Shown here: positions 23,299-36,162 of the stretch, piece after piece
How the letters are laid out: each line of letters opens with the position of its first letter
Numbering within the stretch: the stretch's first letter is position 1
NCBI GenBank assembly: GCA_029582155.1
Contig: CM055902.1
Span: forward strand, 13,050,041 to 13,114,040
DNA from: Panopea generosa
Lineage: Eukaryota; Mollusca; Bivalvia; Adapedonta; Hiatellidae
DNA: 64,000 nucleotides
Direction: 5' to 3'
Notes under the pieces: model-generated
The model's database searches: none
Seen by the model: the letters and a program-made list of their open reading frames with translations, nothing else
Told to the model about the DNA's origin: nothing
Made by a program: the position numbers and the translations under genes

Positions 23299-23654
23299 TT
23301 TGTTTGTCGTCTGACAGTGTGAAAGTCGCCATATAGGTGTGTCGTAAAATAAGCACATCCGTGAAATTAGCACTTCTATATTGGCCCGGGGCCGTTCAAT
23401 ATTCTATTATATTGACCGGATGACGTCACATTGAACAAAGAAGGAAATAAGCAAATGAGGTATAATATATATATATGTTTAAACATGAATTATTCTTACA
23501 TTTTATTCTTGAGGATTTTCGGTATCATTGATTTTATGGAACAGATTTTCAATGATATTAAATCTCAAAAATAACCGTTAAATTATCATGAAGCGTTCCG
23601 TCACAGTGCCTGTTTAAACAACACCAATGTTTAAAAAAATTAAGGATTGGATCA
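23299..23654. other. 5' flank of the Crypton-derived relic
   Basis: Contains the CRE-like site, the short GC-rich patch and otherwise AT-rich DNA. No coding signal seen. Confidence 0.45.
23421..23428. promoter_or_regulatory. CRE-like palindrome TGACGTCA
   Basis: A perfect 8-bp CREB/ATF-type site lies 123 bases upstream of the block-1 ATG of the Crypton-derived relic, close to a small GC-rich patch (GGCCCGGGGCC, about 23384-23394). Its position would suit a promoter, but a single 8-mer is weak evidence. Confidence 0.3.
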
Positions 23655-24190
23655 ATAACGGGTATTGACACGACACATTTGGATGTTGTCCCATTCTTTC
23701 TGCAATACATCCTGGAGCTGTTGGAGCGTTTGTGGCAAAATAACGCGACGTCTAATGCGACGGTCTAGGTCGTACCATGAATACTCAATGCATGAGGAGT
23801 CCGGTGTGTATGACCGACGACGTTGTTTGTGGCTAGAAGCTCTTGCTATGTTGGGTCGGGCGTTGTCCTGCTGAAAAACGTAAACACATGGAGCGTTATA
23901 GGCATGAAGTGTGGCTGGAGAACTTCATCTCTATATTTCACAGCTGTAAGGCTACCATTAATTACCAGGGTTGACTTGTGATATGCTATGGTTCCACATA
24001 CCATTACAGAACCACCACCAAAACGGTCATGTTCTATGACACAAGCGTCTACGTAACGTTCGACCTGACGAATATTTACGCGTCATGACACATGGACGTC
24101 CGATTCGTGGTCTATCAACAGCTGTTCCAGTATCACGCAGCCGACCCAAAAGACGACTTGCAATCTGTTTTGAGACCTGCCTTGTAATGA
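23655..24190 (-). pseudogene. Tc1/mariner transposase relic with internal deletion
   Basis: On the minus strand 24190-24080 encodes the second helix-turn-helix and linker, QVSKQIASRLLGRLRDTG then DRPRIGRP. It runs straight into the catalytic half: NIRQVERYVDACVIEHDRF, GGGSVMVCGTI, NGSLTAVKYRDEVLQPHF, then in other frames the FQQDNARP-like acidic motif and a C-terminus ending near 23660. Roughly a third of the usual 340-residue enzyme is missing between the two parts, and at least two frameshifts follow, so it is inactive. Terminal inverted repeats were not found. Active members cut and paste at TA sites. Confidence 0.82.
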
Positions 24191-25545
24191 TAACATAATT
24201 GCATTTTCACGTTGATTTGACGTAGTCTTGGCTTAAATGAAACACGTTGCGAATATATAAGAACAACTAAAACTTGTACAATGTTGTACAGAAATGATTT
24301 AAGACGTGTACAACATATACAATTGTGATTGGAAACCGCTTGCTTTACCGCGTTAGTTTCAGAAAATGATTGTCTTCTTCTTATTTTATGTTATTAATAC
24401 GAAAATTTCGGTGATAATGAAAATATATGGTATTATTGTTTCTCTGTAAAAATAACGATGTTCGTAATTTCTTCTTTTATATATTTCTTAAAAACGTATC
24501 TGACAATAGGTCAAAAATGCATTCGACTGTTGCTGGGATTAGTGTGAGTTATGGAGATATAAATAATAAATAGCAACTACCACAGTCCGCTAACGCAATC
24601 ATGGGATGTGTTTTTAACGAACTTAAATAAGTTTTATCTTGTCGTCTTTGTTTATTGTCAATTGATATATTTCCTTCTGTTATGGTGATTTTGTATATTC
24701 ACTTATCATTCAATGCGATTATATTGACATTTTACATTTAAAATAATATCGATTGCTTATAAAAACATCGTAACCAGATCTTGTTAGAGATGTTTAGAGT
24801 CTTAACCGGTTGGTTCTTCTTATGATGACAGACTGTGTCATTAATATTATTTTTTCATTAAATTTTGTTTAAACAAAAGTATCTCCTACCTTGCACACTT
24901 TATGAAAAGAAACACACACATTTGTATGAGTATAAAACACAGCGGTTGTAATAAACATGGAATATTCGAGTACTTAGTTGCTTTAAAAGTAGCAATATTG
25001 TAATAGCGGTTATCATTATTTTACAACCGACAACTATCCCAGTAGGAGATAATTACTTTTTCACCGTTTTATCCATCAGGCAATGTTATATATACTGGTG
25101 TGCCATATAGCACAAACATTAAGGGGAAAGAGACGAACGCGGTGACTATGGTGATTTTTCATTCATGTAAAATGCTTATATTTAGATAAAAACGATTTAT
25201 GTAGACAAAAACAAATAATATTTAATAATTATTGTTATTGTTACACATTTATTAATTATTTGTTTTAGAGAATGCCATACGGTGAGAAAACAATATATTA
25301 AAATCTTCACATAGTACTTTATCAACTACTACATGTAGTACGTGTATTATGTTGTTGTATCCATTTAAGACATAACATACTATTGAAGTGTATTCTATGT
25401 TAGGACAATAACAACATACCATGCTGTTCGATTTTGTTTAATAACCTGGGAGTAATCATGAATAAATTGATATATGCACATTTTGATTCTGTGAGGTATA
25501 TTCTAAAATATGTGGTTTGGAATTTATATAGAAATGTGCAAGTAT
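24191..25545. other. Unassigned AT-rich DNA up to the assembly gap
   Basis: No recognisable feature. Confidence 0.5.
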
Positions 25546-26045
25546 NNNNNNNNNNNNNNNNNNNNNNNNNNNNNNNNNNNNNNNNNNNNNNNNNNNNNNN
25601 NNNNNNNNNNNNNNNNNNNNNNNNNNNNNNNNNNNNNNNNNNNNNNNNNNNNNNNNNNNNNNNNNNNNNNNNNNNNNNNNNNNNNNNNNNNNNNNNNNNN
25701 NNNNNNNNNNNNNNNNNNNNNNNNNNNNNNNNNNNNNNNNNNNNNNNNNNNNNNNNNNNNNNNNNNNNNNNNNNNNNNNNNNNNNNNNNNNNNNNNNNNN
25801 NNNNNNNNNNNNNNNNNNNNNNNNNNNNNNNNNNNNNNNNNNNNNNNNNNNNNNNNNNNNNNNNNNNNNNNNNNNNNNNNNNNNNNNNNNNNNNNNNNNN
25901 NNNNNNNNNNNNNNNNNNNNNNNNNNNNNNNNNNNNNNNNNNNNNNNNNNNNNNNNNNNNNNNNNNNNNNNNNNNNNNNNNNNNNNNNNNNNNNNNNNNN
26001 NNNNNNNNNNNNNNNNNNNNNNNNNNNNNNNNNNNNNNNNNNNNN
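25546..26045. other. Assembly gap of exactly 500 N
   Basis: A run of 500 unknown bases. The round number suggests a fixed-size scaffold join whose true length is unknown. Apparent open frames through it are meaningless. Confidence 0.99.
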
Positions 26046-26440
26046 AATAGCAATTCGGTTTCTTTGCTATAAATTGACAATGGTAGATGACTGTGTATGT
26101 TAAGAATTTCAATCACATTTAGAAACAAGATAAATTTATAATTTATTTATTGCTTTTCTGTCAATTCGATGTTTACATCTTTAAGAATTCATTTTGTTGA
26201 TTATCTAAAAATAGAACGTGACACAGGCAGATTGGATATTTTTAGAGTTGTGAAATGGCTGGTGAACATAAAGAGTTCCAGGTGAATTTCCAAAACTCAA
26301 TTTGCCGTCTTTAACTACATGCACAGCGAATAGTGAGATTTATAGATCGCTTGTCATCACTCGTGAGGCGCACTGCAACCTTACTTTGACTGAAACGTTT
26401 ATGTTCAGGTTACAATTCACCTGATAACTGTATTTTAAAT
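26046..26440. other. Short unassigned spacer between gap and satellite
   Basis: No feature recognised in this 395-base stretch. Confidence 0.5.
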
Positions 26441-26480
26441 GATTGGTTGATTGATTGAGTATTTAGCGTCATTTTATGCC
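26441..26480 (-). mobile_element. SINE family-A-like 3' tail abutting the satellite
   Basis: GATTGATTGAGTATTTAGCG then TCATTTTATGCC matches, with one change and one missing T, the inverted tail of the family-A SINE at 38493. The satellite begins immediately after. Confidence 0.75.
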
Positions 26481-29275
26481 AGCCTGTCTTGAACGCACTA
26501 TCAGTAAGCACATCCTGACGTATCACGAGCGGATAAGGCAACACCAGCCTGTCTTGAACGCACTATGAGCAAACACATCCTGACGTATCACGAGCGGATA
26601 AGGCGACACCAGCCTGTCTTGAACGCACTATGAGCAAACACATCCTGACGTATCACGAGCGGATAAGGCGACACCAGCCTATCTTGATCGCACTATGAGC
26701 TAGCACATCCTGACGTATCACGAGCGGATAAGGCAACACCAGCCTGTCTTGAACGCACTATGAGCCAACACATCCTGACGTATCACGAGCGGATAAGGCG
26801 ACACCAGCCTGTCTTGAACGCACTATGAGCCAACACATCCTGACGAATCACGAGCGGATAAGTCGACACCAGCCTGTCTTGAACGCACTATGAGCAAACA
26901 CATCCTGATGTACCACGAGTGGATAAGGCGGCACCAGCCTGTCTTGAACGCACTATGAGCAAACACATCCTGACGTATCACGAGTGGATAAGGCGGCACC
27001 AGCCTGTCTTGAACGCACTATGAGCAAACACATCCTGATGTACCACGAGTGGATAAGGCGGCACCAGCCTGTCTTGAACGCACTATGAGCAAACACATCC
27101 TGACGTATCACGAGTGGATAAGGCGGCACCAGCCTGTCTTGAACGCACTATGAGCAAACACATCCTGATGTACCACGAGTGGATAAGGCGGCACCAGCCT
27201 GTCTTGAACGCACTATGAGCAGACACATCCTGACGTACCACGAGTGGATAAGGCGGCACCAGCCTGTCTTGAACGCATTATGAGCAAACACATCCTGATG
27301 CACCACGAGTGGATAAGGCGGCACCAGCCTGTCTTGAACGCACTATGAGCAAACACATCCTGACGTATCACGAGCGGATAAGGCGGCACCAGCCTGTCTT
27401 GAACCCACTATGAGCAAACACATCCTGACGTATCACGAGCGGATAAGGCGGCACCAGCCTGTCTTGAAAGCACTATCAGTAAGCACATCCTGACGTATCA
27501 CGAGCAGATAAGGAAACACCAGCCTGTCTTGAACGCACTATGAGCTAGCACATCCTGATGTACCACGAGTGGATAAGGCGGCACCAGCCTGTCTTGAAAG
27601 CACTATCAGTAAGCACATCCTGACGTATCACGAGCGGATAAGGAAACACCAGCCTGTCTTGAACGCACTATGAGCTAGCACATCCTGATGTACCACGAGC
27701 GGATAAGGCGACACCAGCCTGTCTTGAAAGCACTATCAGTAAGCACATCCTGACGTATCACGAGCGGATAAGGAAACACCAGCCTGTCTTGAACGCACTA
27801 TGAGCTAGCACATCCTGATGTACCACGAGTGGATAAGGCGGCACCAGCCTGTCTTGAACGCACTATGAGCAAACACATCCTGATGTACCACGAGTGGATT
27901 AAGCGGCACCAGCTTGTCTTGAACGCACTATGAGCAAACACATCCTGACGTATCACGAGCGGATAAGGCGGCACCAGCCTGTCTTGAACGCACTATGAGC
28001 AAACACATCCTGACGTATCACGAGCGGATAAGGCGGCACCAGCCTGTCTTGAACGCACTATGAGCAAACACATCCTGACGTATCACGAGCGGATAAGGCG
28101 ACACCAGCCTGTCTTGAACGCACTATGAGAAAACACATCCTGACGTATCACGAGTGGATAAGGCGACACCAGCCTGTCTTGAACGCACTATGAGCAAACA
28201 CATCCTGACGTATCACGAGCGGATAAGGCGGCACCAGCCTGTCTTGAACGCACTATGAGCAAACACATCCTGACGTATCACGAGCGGATAAGGCGACACC
28301 AGCCTGTCTTGAACGCACTATGAGAAAACACATCCTGACGTATCACGAGTGGATAAGGCGACACCAGCCTGTCTTGAACGCACTATGAGCAAACACATCC
28401 TGACGTATCACGAGCGGATAAGGCGACACCAGCTTGTCTTGAACGCACTATGAGCAAACACATCCTGACGTATCACGAGCGGATAAGGCGACACCAGCCT
28501 GTCTTGAACGCACTATGAGCAAACACATCCTGACGTATCACGAGCGGATAAGGCGACACCAGCCTGTCTTGAACGCACTATGAGCAAACACATCCTGACG
28601 TATCACGAGCGGATAAGGCGGCACCAGCCTGTCTTGAACGCACTATGAGCAAACACATCCTGACGTATCACGAGCGGATAAGGCGACACCAGCCTGTCTT
28701 GAACGCACTATGAGCAAACACATCCTGACGTATCACGAGCGGATAAGGCGACACCAGCCTGTCTTGAACGCACTATGAGCAAACACATCCTGACGTATCA
28801 CGAGCGGATAAGGCGGCACCAGCCTGTCTTGAACGCACTATGAGCAAACACATCCTGACGTATCACGAGCGGATAAGGCGACACCAGCCTGTCTTGAACG
28901 CACTATGAACCAACACATCCTGCCGTATCACGAGCGGATAAAGCGACACCAGCCTGTCTTGAATTCACTATGAGCAAACACATCCTGATGTATCAATAGT
29001 GGATAATGCGACACCAGCCTGTCTTGAACGCACTATGAGCAAACACATCCTGATGTACCACGAGTGGATAAGGTGATACCAGCCTGTCTTGATCGCACTA
29101 TGAGCAAACACATCCTGATGTACCACGAGTGGATAAGTCGATACCAGCCTGTCTTGAACGCACTATGAGCAAACACATCCTGATGTACCACGAGTGAATA
29201 AGGCGACACCAGCCTGTCTTGAACGCACTATGAGCAAACACATCCTGACGTATCACGAGCGGATAAGGTGACACC
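26481..29275. repeat. 65-bp satellite, 43 units, no net indel
   Basis: The unit starts AGCCTGTCTTGAACGCACTA, continues TGAGCAAACACATCCTGACG and ends GGATAAGGCGACACC. From 26481 to 29275 is 2795 bases, exactly 43 x 65, and the unit start stays in register wherever I checked. Variants mark subfamilies: GACGTATCACGAGC versus GATGTACCACGAGT, and GAAAGCACTATCAGTAAGC. A 130-bp dimer repeats three times from 27456, and the two main variants alternate at about 26900-27350. Minus-strand open frames at the right edge are by-products, since 65 is not a multiple of three. Confidence 0.97.
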
Positions 29276-29608
29276 ATCCTCTCTTTGATAATTGTTTGTA
29301 CACCGCATCGTCGGCGCATGCGCTAAATCGTTTCAAGTATGACACCTATTGTCACGCCTTACATAAGTATATATTGTAATTCTTATAACCAATCTTTATA
29401 TTAATTGTGTTCAGGCTGCTTTGGTCGCTCTATCCTTTGATTGTTTAGTTTCTGTTGGTTGTATATAATAACTGATAAATATGTTCATCCTCATCAAACT
29501 TAGTTTATGTAAAGTAAATGTGAGTGTATACAAACTAAAATCTAATCTATATAAGTTCTGAAATGTCGATAGTAAGCGCTAATACGTGTGATGGTGTGCG
29601 AACATGTT
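29276..29608. other. Right flank of the satellite
   Basis: Unique-looking sequence. The satellite ends abruptly at ACACC and no SINE head is visible beyond it on the minus strand. Confidence 0.5.
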
Positions 29609-29734
29609 GTATGTATGTATGTATGTATGTATGTATGTATGTATGTATGTATGTATGTATGTATGTATGTATGTATGTATGTATGTATGTATGTATGTTT
29701 GTATGTATGTATGTATGTATGTATGTATGTATGT
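29609..29734. repeat. (GTAT)n microsatellite
   Basis: About 31 ATGT units with one GTTT interruption near 29698, ending in GTGCGTGTGTG. Open frames reading CMYV or HTYI repeats in both strands are artefacts of the repeat. Confidence 0.97.
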
Positions 29735-32624
29735 GCGTGTGTGTATGTGAAAATATGTGCATGTTATTTACTCAACTTGTTTTATGTTTATGTGTTTAAT
29801 TATTTACATGTTATTACAACATTGTAATTTGATGAGAAGCTGTGTAGAGTTTAAATCAATGAAATATTCTTCTTCTATATTTTTTCTTTTTCAAACTCAT
29901 TATTTCGTGCATATAACAATCGTATATTCCAAGGTGTAACATCTCTAGAGAAATTTAGAACAACCGCCGCCATCATTAAATGTTAATGACATACCATCTT
30001 TGAATTATGTGACTTGACTGCAAAATCGCTAAACTAAAGGAAATCGTCTTTCTTTCTTCAATCCCCTAAACAAATGAACCATTGATTTATAAGGGAAATT
30101 TAAAATTAGATTGTGTGACGGAAATACAATTTTGATTACGTTTACCTAACAAAATAACATTGATTCAAGTTCGAAAATTCTTCCCACAATGGTCGTATAT
30201 ACCTACTTTGTACGGCCAGTATATATGTATTAATGTTTCTAGCTTATTTACAAATAATAGAGACTGGAAACAATAAGAAATATTGAAAATGCATTTCTGA
30301 GACATATACAATCACACTTCAAGATTATGTCACAAAGTGATCTCTATATTTTAATAACTCTTTTCCTAAATAAATATATATCTATTAACTTTAATATATA
30401 AACTTTAAGGTTGAATTAATTTGTTCCTCAAAAAACGTTTAAAGAATCTTAAAAATTCTCTGTTTCATTTTATTTTATAATTGGGATTACGAAAACAAGT
30501 CTGTCAAAAAATATATTGATTTTTATATAGCAATGACTGTATCTCTCAGGCATAAAATTCTAAAACAATTTTAATTTCCAATGGATAATGACAATGTCAG
30601 ATTAAATTATAGCTTTACGTTTATTACTTCATTATTGACTAAACGAATGGTATGATAGATTATTTTCGTTAAAAAACACTTAATTTCATAAAACTATCAT
30701 AAAAACGATATGCTATAATATGAAGAAAAGAAAACCATTATTCGACTTTTATTTTCATTACCAAATAGATTTTTTAATCGGATTTTGTATATATTTACGA
30801 TGTCATATGTGACAGTCGTATATATTGTAGACAAACTTAATATATAGTCATTATAGTAATATAAACACAATAAATGAAAAAAAATAATGGAAATTCGTGT
30901 TTTCAGAAAAATTGTATTAATAATTAATTAATAATAAGAGTAGTTTTTCATTATATTTATAGATAAAAGTATTTTAGCCAATGAAAAGCTTACGATATAC
31001 TATAATTTGAAAGAAAAATGCAATATATCCGATCATAACACGGTATTAGTATATTACTCAGTATATTATTAAGCGCTAAAATAGACATGCGATGTAAATT
31101 TGGTAACTATAATTTTTTTATTCATTTTACCTTATCTCATAGTACCAATATCAAATGAACAAGATTCATACGGCTCGGGTTAAGTTCAGGAAAGTCTTTG
31201 GTTTGTCAGTGAATATATATATATTATATATATTGAGATAATTATTTGTGAATAACCAAGACATAAATGTACAGACCAGACTACGGCGAGTGCGCCTAGC
31301 TACAAAGCAAACCATAGATACAGACTTATATACTATGGAATTACATGCAACACATCTGGACAGGGTGGACAAATTTACATACATGAAGTGATAGCTTTAT
31401 ATGAGTAGGATCCAGTTAAGGATTCATGACTACTCACATGCTATATTAAGGACAGATTTATAAACCCGTTGGATCATATAGATACAGTGAATTCATATAT
31501 ATGCATATATGTATATATATATATAATACATGTACAATAAAGAATAACACAGCATTTTAACTGTGTCTAAACATAATTATGCGCTATATAATGTGTCAGC
31601 GTCTTATGCAAGTATATACAGTTATGAAAACTTTCTGAAAAAAATGTATTCATAGAATTGTTATATCCTATCACGATTAAGAATAACAAAGCAATATATA
31701 CAACAGCATTCACTAAATAAATGAAACAACTACCACAAAAGCATAAAACAACTGCCCATAAATTGTACCTTGTCAAATATTGTATGTTGCTTAGTCATTT
31801 TCTATCCGTTAAAAAGGATGCGTTAAAATTTCATTTAAACATATTGCTGTTTGGTGATTGAATACTAACAATTGACAGGTTTCATATGAGCGATTAGACG
31901 TCACAAAAATCTAAAGATGTGACGATATAAACAGATCAATACAACGTCACTGCTTGTTTTAACCTCGTCATGAAATCGGAAAAAGTCTTAATCATTTCGA
32001 AACGCGTTGTAAGAAGTCAGGATTGCTTGGTTGGATTTAAAAGGAGATTCTACTTACGTTTCTTTCCAATCATTGAAATATGCATGTACTTTTCTCATAG
32101 TGTTAGTGATCTTAAAAAAGCTAGCAACCGTTTTAGAATATTCTGTGTATCATAGTGTTGTATACTTTAGTTGTCATTGCTCTTTGCCCGGTTTAAATAG
32201 CATAAAACATTAAATTTTGTACATTCATTTTTTTATTTTGATTAATAAATTACTGAATAAATTTCGAAGAGAGCAAAATGGAGGCTCATGCATCACAGTG
32301 TTGTAAGATCTATACCCAACAGCATTGTTTTTTTTTTGTAATGAACAAATTAATGAGGATACTGTCAATGTTTCTATCGAACGTGATAGTAGATGTACAC
32401 GAAAGCTTCATAACTGAATACTGCTGCTTTTAAAGAAAAACGAAAAGAATATCGTGGCAATTGTGCCAGTCGTTTAGATAATCATACCATTACGCTGTAG
32501 ATGCATTAAAACAATGGTATTTGTCACGTGCAAAGTAGCTAAAGAGATACACATAGACCCTGCCTGTTATATTAAAGAAATTCTGGCCGGACGCCTTAAA
32601 TTGTATTTCATTTGATTAAAACTA
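29735..32624. other. Unassigned, very AT-rich DNA
   Basis: No gene or repeat family recognised. Short (TA)n tracts occur near 31217-31232 and 31495-31525. Small open frames lack motifs. Confidence 0.5.
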
Positions 32625-32715
32625 ATTGAATTTAGCTCGATTGCGACGAAAGCTCAGAATTTATACGAACTGTTTTCGAGTCCGCCTCCTGGGCAGAACT
32701 AGTAAGGTTATGATT
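32625..32715 (-). mobile_element. SINE family C fragment, inverted
   Basis: On the minus strand it reads CTAGTTCTGCCCAGGAGGCG then GACTCGAAAAC and CAATCGAGCTAAATTC, matching the body of the copy at 22557-22735. The tRNA-like head is missing. Confidence 0.7.
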
Positions 32716-35075
32716 GTTGTTTTATGAGAGATATTGAATCGACCGGGGGATCTAACAAATTTGGTATATATGCATACCATATGAATTTATTGATATTATG
32801 AATTGAGAAAATCTGTAAGATTGCCATGGAAATTATATGTTAGAGACATTACATCACAGAACCAAGTACAAATCTGGCACATGAACATGTGTCAATACTA
32901 CCCATAAACTATCAGTTTGCAATCTGAACTGATATTTATTTATTAGGAGTCTTCTTTGAATAAGATTACAGTTTAAACCCCCGGGGTGGGCGAGATATGA
33001 CGTTCATTGTATTATTTCATAAATCGTTGTACATGTAAGGAACCATAATCTGATCAAAGGATATGATTTCGTGTCCTTTTATTAGAAAATGTAACGAAAC
33101 CAAACTTGATAGAATATCCCGATTCCAGACAACGTATTAATTAACTAAGAACTACCATGTTAAGTGTCAGAGAAGGACATATTTGTGTAAATTGGTAACT
33201 ATAGATGACAACGGACGACTGGCACAGGCTTGTGAAATATTCCGCATATAGATAAACACGTAACTATGTAAAGGTATATTCTTCATGACAGAGCCTTAGA
33301 TATAATTTGATATTTTTGTATTTTATGTTCTGCAAAGTCATCGGCTAAATCTGCGAGTAGTATAATGTGTTTGTTTACTATTGATGGTTTCAGTAAAATA
33401 TGCCCCGACAGTGAGTCATTTCTTCTGTATGTTTGCAGCCATGCACATTTGTTGTAATTAATAAATATTTCAGATCTGCTATTACAGAGAGTTGCACTGA
33501 GAGACATGTTTATGTGAACCATTACTATAATTTGAAAATGTTTTCAAATGTTGCGTGCAATTTAGACCATTAATATTTTAACGTTATTCGGAAGAAATGA
33601 CATTTAACATTTTGAGTTTTGTGGATATCATTTGAGATGTTAGAAGTACGAGATTGTTCATTAAAACAACGGCACGCACCTTGCTCCCGGGCAGCCTCCT
33701 ATCCAATAGCTTACACATTTACATATTTACTTGTTTTCTTGAATAAATCAGCATTTGAGTTGATATCTTTGGTGTTATGGATCTTACAGAAACAGAAACA
33801 ATTGTGTTAACTTCTAGGAAGTGATATTTTTACTTTCAAATTGATTCATTCTCTTTGGTGACAATATGTTAATATTTAACCAAAAAAGAAAATTGAGAAT
33901 AATATTTGTATGAGAATTTCTCTCTGCTAAAATAAACAGTTATTGCTTTTGAAAACAAATTACCCCGCCATGAATTATGTCTTATGACCAACCATTGATT
34001 CGATGTCCTATACCGTGGGCTCTTGTTAGTTCATTCAGATGTTTTATCATTAGTACCAGTTGTCATTTGCAAAATTTTATAAAAACAAATAATATTGAAA
34101 TCAATATTGGATGAAATCATTTTTTTTACAAATATTTGTGTTCAACTTACTGGTCCGCTTGAAAACATTTGACCTTTTTTTACAGTTTTGATTTATTGAG
34201 TATGAATAATATATATTTTCACAAGCAAAAGTTTTTTTTTTATATCTTCTGTTAACTTAAATCCAAAACGTAAAACTTCGTATTTTTCATTGATATTGCA
34301 GGCTGATTTAAATATACTTTCATAATTAATTATTTGTTCATATCATCATAAATTGTAACACATTGTTTTGTTTCAATCAGACACAGTGTTAAAACATTTA
34401 CCGTATAATACTTGCTTATTTCAGACTCACATATCTTTGTGAACATGCTATATTCACATCGTTTCAATCTCAATTGTAGTTGTTCAAGGCATTTCAATAA
34501 GAGTTAGTCTGTAGTATATTATGGTTATTAAGTTGTTACAATATGATTTAACTGGCATCCACAGCTTTCGCCTGTCATTCAGTTTAGACGATATTTTACA
34601 TAGCTAAATAAAAATGTGGTAGTATTTGGAAAGCTCGCGGTTGTTAAATTCCCAATATAAAGATGGAAAACTATTAAGATCGGTAATGGCTTCACCGATG
34701 TTCGAAAGAATATTATAAAAACGTCATTGACTTTGATATTACAAATCTTAATAGGATAATATTACGCTAAATCTGTCTTAAGAGAAAATGGAAACTATAC
34801 ACAAATACAGTTTCGTGAACCAATTGCTATACCAATTAAACATAATTAGATATTAATCCCTCAAACGAAGTACAATTCAAAAAGTAGATCAGCGCCATTC
34901 ATACAAACTCCAAGGGTGACAACACAACAGTAACTTATAGTACACTCAGGGACATTGAAAACGAACCACTCCGAACGTGCAGCATCTTTATCTTTGAGAT
35001 ATATTTTTGAAAAAAAAATGTTTATCTGTGATAAGGTTTCAACGCGATCAGTTAGACACATGGAATAGAGGATAT
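32716..35075. other. Unassigned AT-rich DNA
   Basis: No supported feature. Open frames at 33283-33522 (-), 33619-33810 (+) and 34861-35061 (-) have no recognisable domain. Confidence 0.5.
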
Positions 35076-35222
35076 TTGTTTGTTTTAGTGTAAGATCAAA
35101 TTATATTTCGTCAAGTGATCACCAAAAGTCATATTCTCACGAGTGGTTTGCCACAAGTGAAAATATCATTGTATGGTGATCACGAGATGAAATATCAGTT
35201 GATCTACACCAAATCAAACAAA
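35076..35222. mobile_element. 147-bp palindromic, MITE-like element
   Basis: The whole segment is an imperfect inverted repeat centred near 35150. Paired arms include TTTGTTTGTTTTAGTGTAAG with the complement of CTACACCAAATCAAACAAA, GTGATCACCA with TGGTGATCAC, and TTCTCACGAGTGG with CCACAAGTGAAAA. It has no coding capacity, so it could only be a non-autonomous foldback element or a hairpin-forming site. Target-site duplications are not obvious. Confidence 0.75.
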
Positions 35223-36162
35223 TTTTCTTTTTATTTTATGCATTTACATAAAATTTTGTTTATTTTGACCTCAATTTGACATTATATATTTTGAGCTAAT
35301 AAAAAAATTAAAACATTTAAAAAAAATTAAATTAATATTCAAGGATTTTTTAAAAATAATTTCACTGTTTAAAACGATGAATTACCATAAATACTATAAT
35401 CTCTGTAATTCACTAAAAGCATAAAATAAAAAATCCGACAAGGACACAGTTAGTACAGTTTTGCATTTTTTTTCTAAATTAACTTGAAATGTTACTTAAA
35501 GATATAACTCTATGCTTTTTTATCATACTATGATGAAGAGCTGAATGTTTGATGTTCTCAATGAGGGTTTTACTAACGTAATCTAAGATTTATACTGATT
35601 TGCTGGACTTAAAGTGCAAGCTTGGAATGTTCCATATAACATCATGGTAATTTACGTAATCGATAAAATCTGATTTGTTTTCGTAGATAACACAGGACAT
35701 TTTAATCTCATCCATAATAAAACGTATAGCAGGAAACCATAAAGAGAAAATAGCAGATTGGATCGATTTAATTACTGTAATACTCAGTACTAAACAAGTT
35801 TCATAAAAACTTATTATTCTGATTATCAACCGGTTTACACGAACCTACTATTTATCTCTAGCACTATAACAACTTTTAATGATTAAATGATTGAAGAACG
35901 TTTATAATGTTCTAATTATATACACGTACTATATTCTCTTTAAGCTAGTTGCTCTTTGGAGAGTCAAGGACCTGGTTCAGTATCATACAGTGTATACATT
36001 GTGATTGTCACTTTAAAGTATTAACAGAATCATCAGCGAAATGATGCGTGACATTGATAATATATGCGTGTGTCAGTGATTAAAGTTTTGAATATCTAAA
36101 ATCATTATTTAATCTATTTTGAAACCATGACATTAATGGTATAAAATTTGGTGTTATTATGA
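35223..36162. other. Unassigned AT-rich DNA
   Basis: No recognisable feature; the minus-strand open frame at 35590-35829 has no motif. Confidence 0.5.

Noticed and set aside
25400-26128. Four open frames of about 200 residues across 25.4-26.1 kb
   Set aside because: They consist almost wholly of the N gap.
26481-29275. A CRISPR-like array
   Set aside because: Units are contiguous 65-mers without variable spacers, in a eukaryotic context.
29098-29319. Minus-strand open frame at the satellite end
   Set aside because: It is satellite sequence; unit length 65 shifts frame every unit.
29563-29827. Proteins with MYVCMYV or HTYIHTYI repeats
   Set aside because: They are read-through of the (GTAT)n microsatellite.
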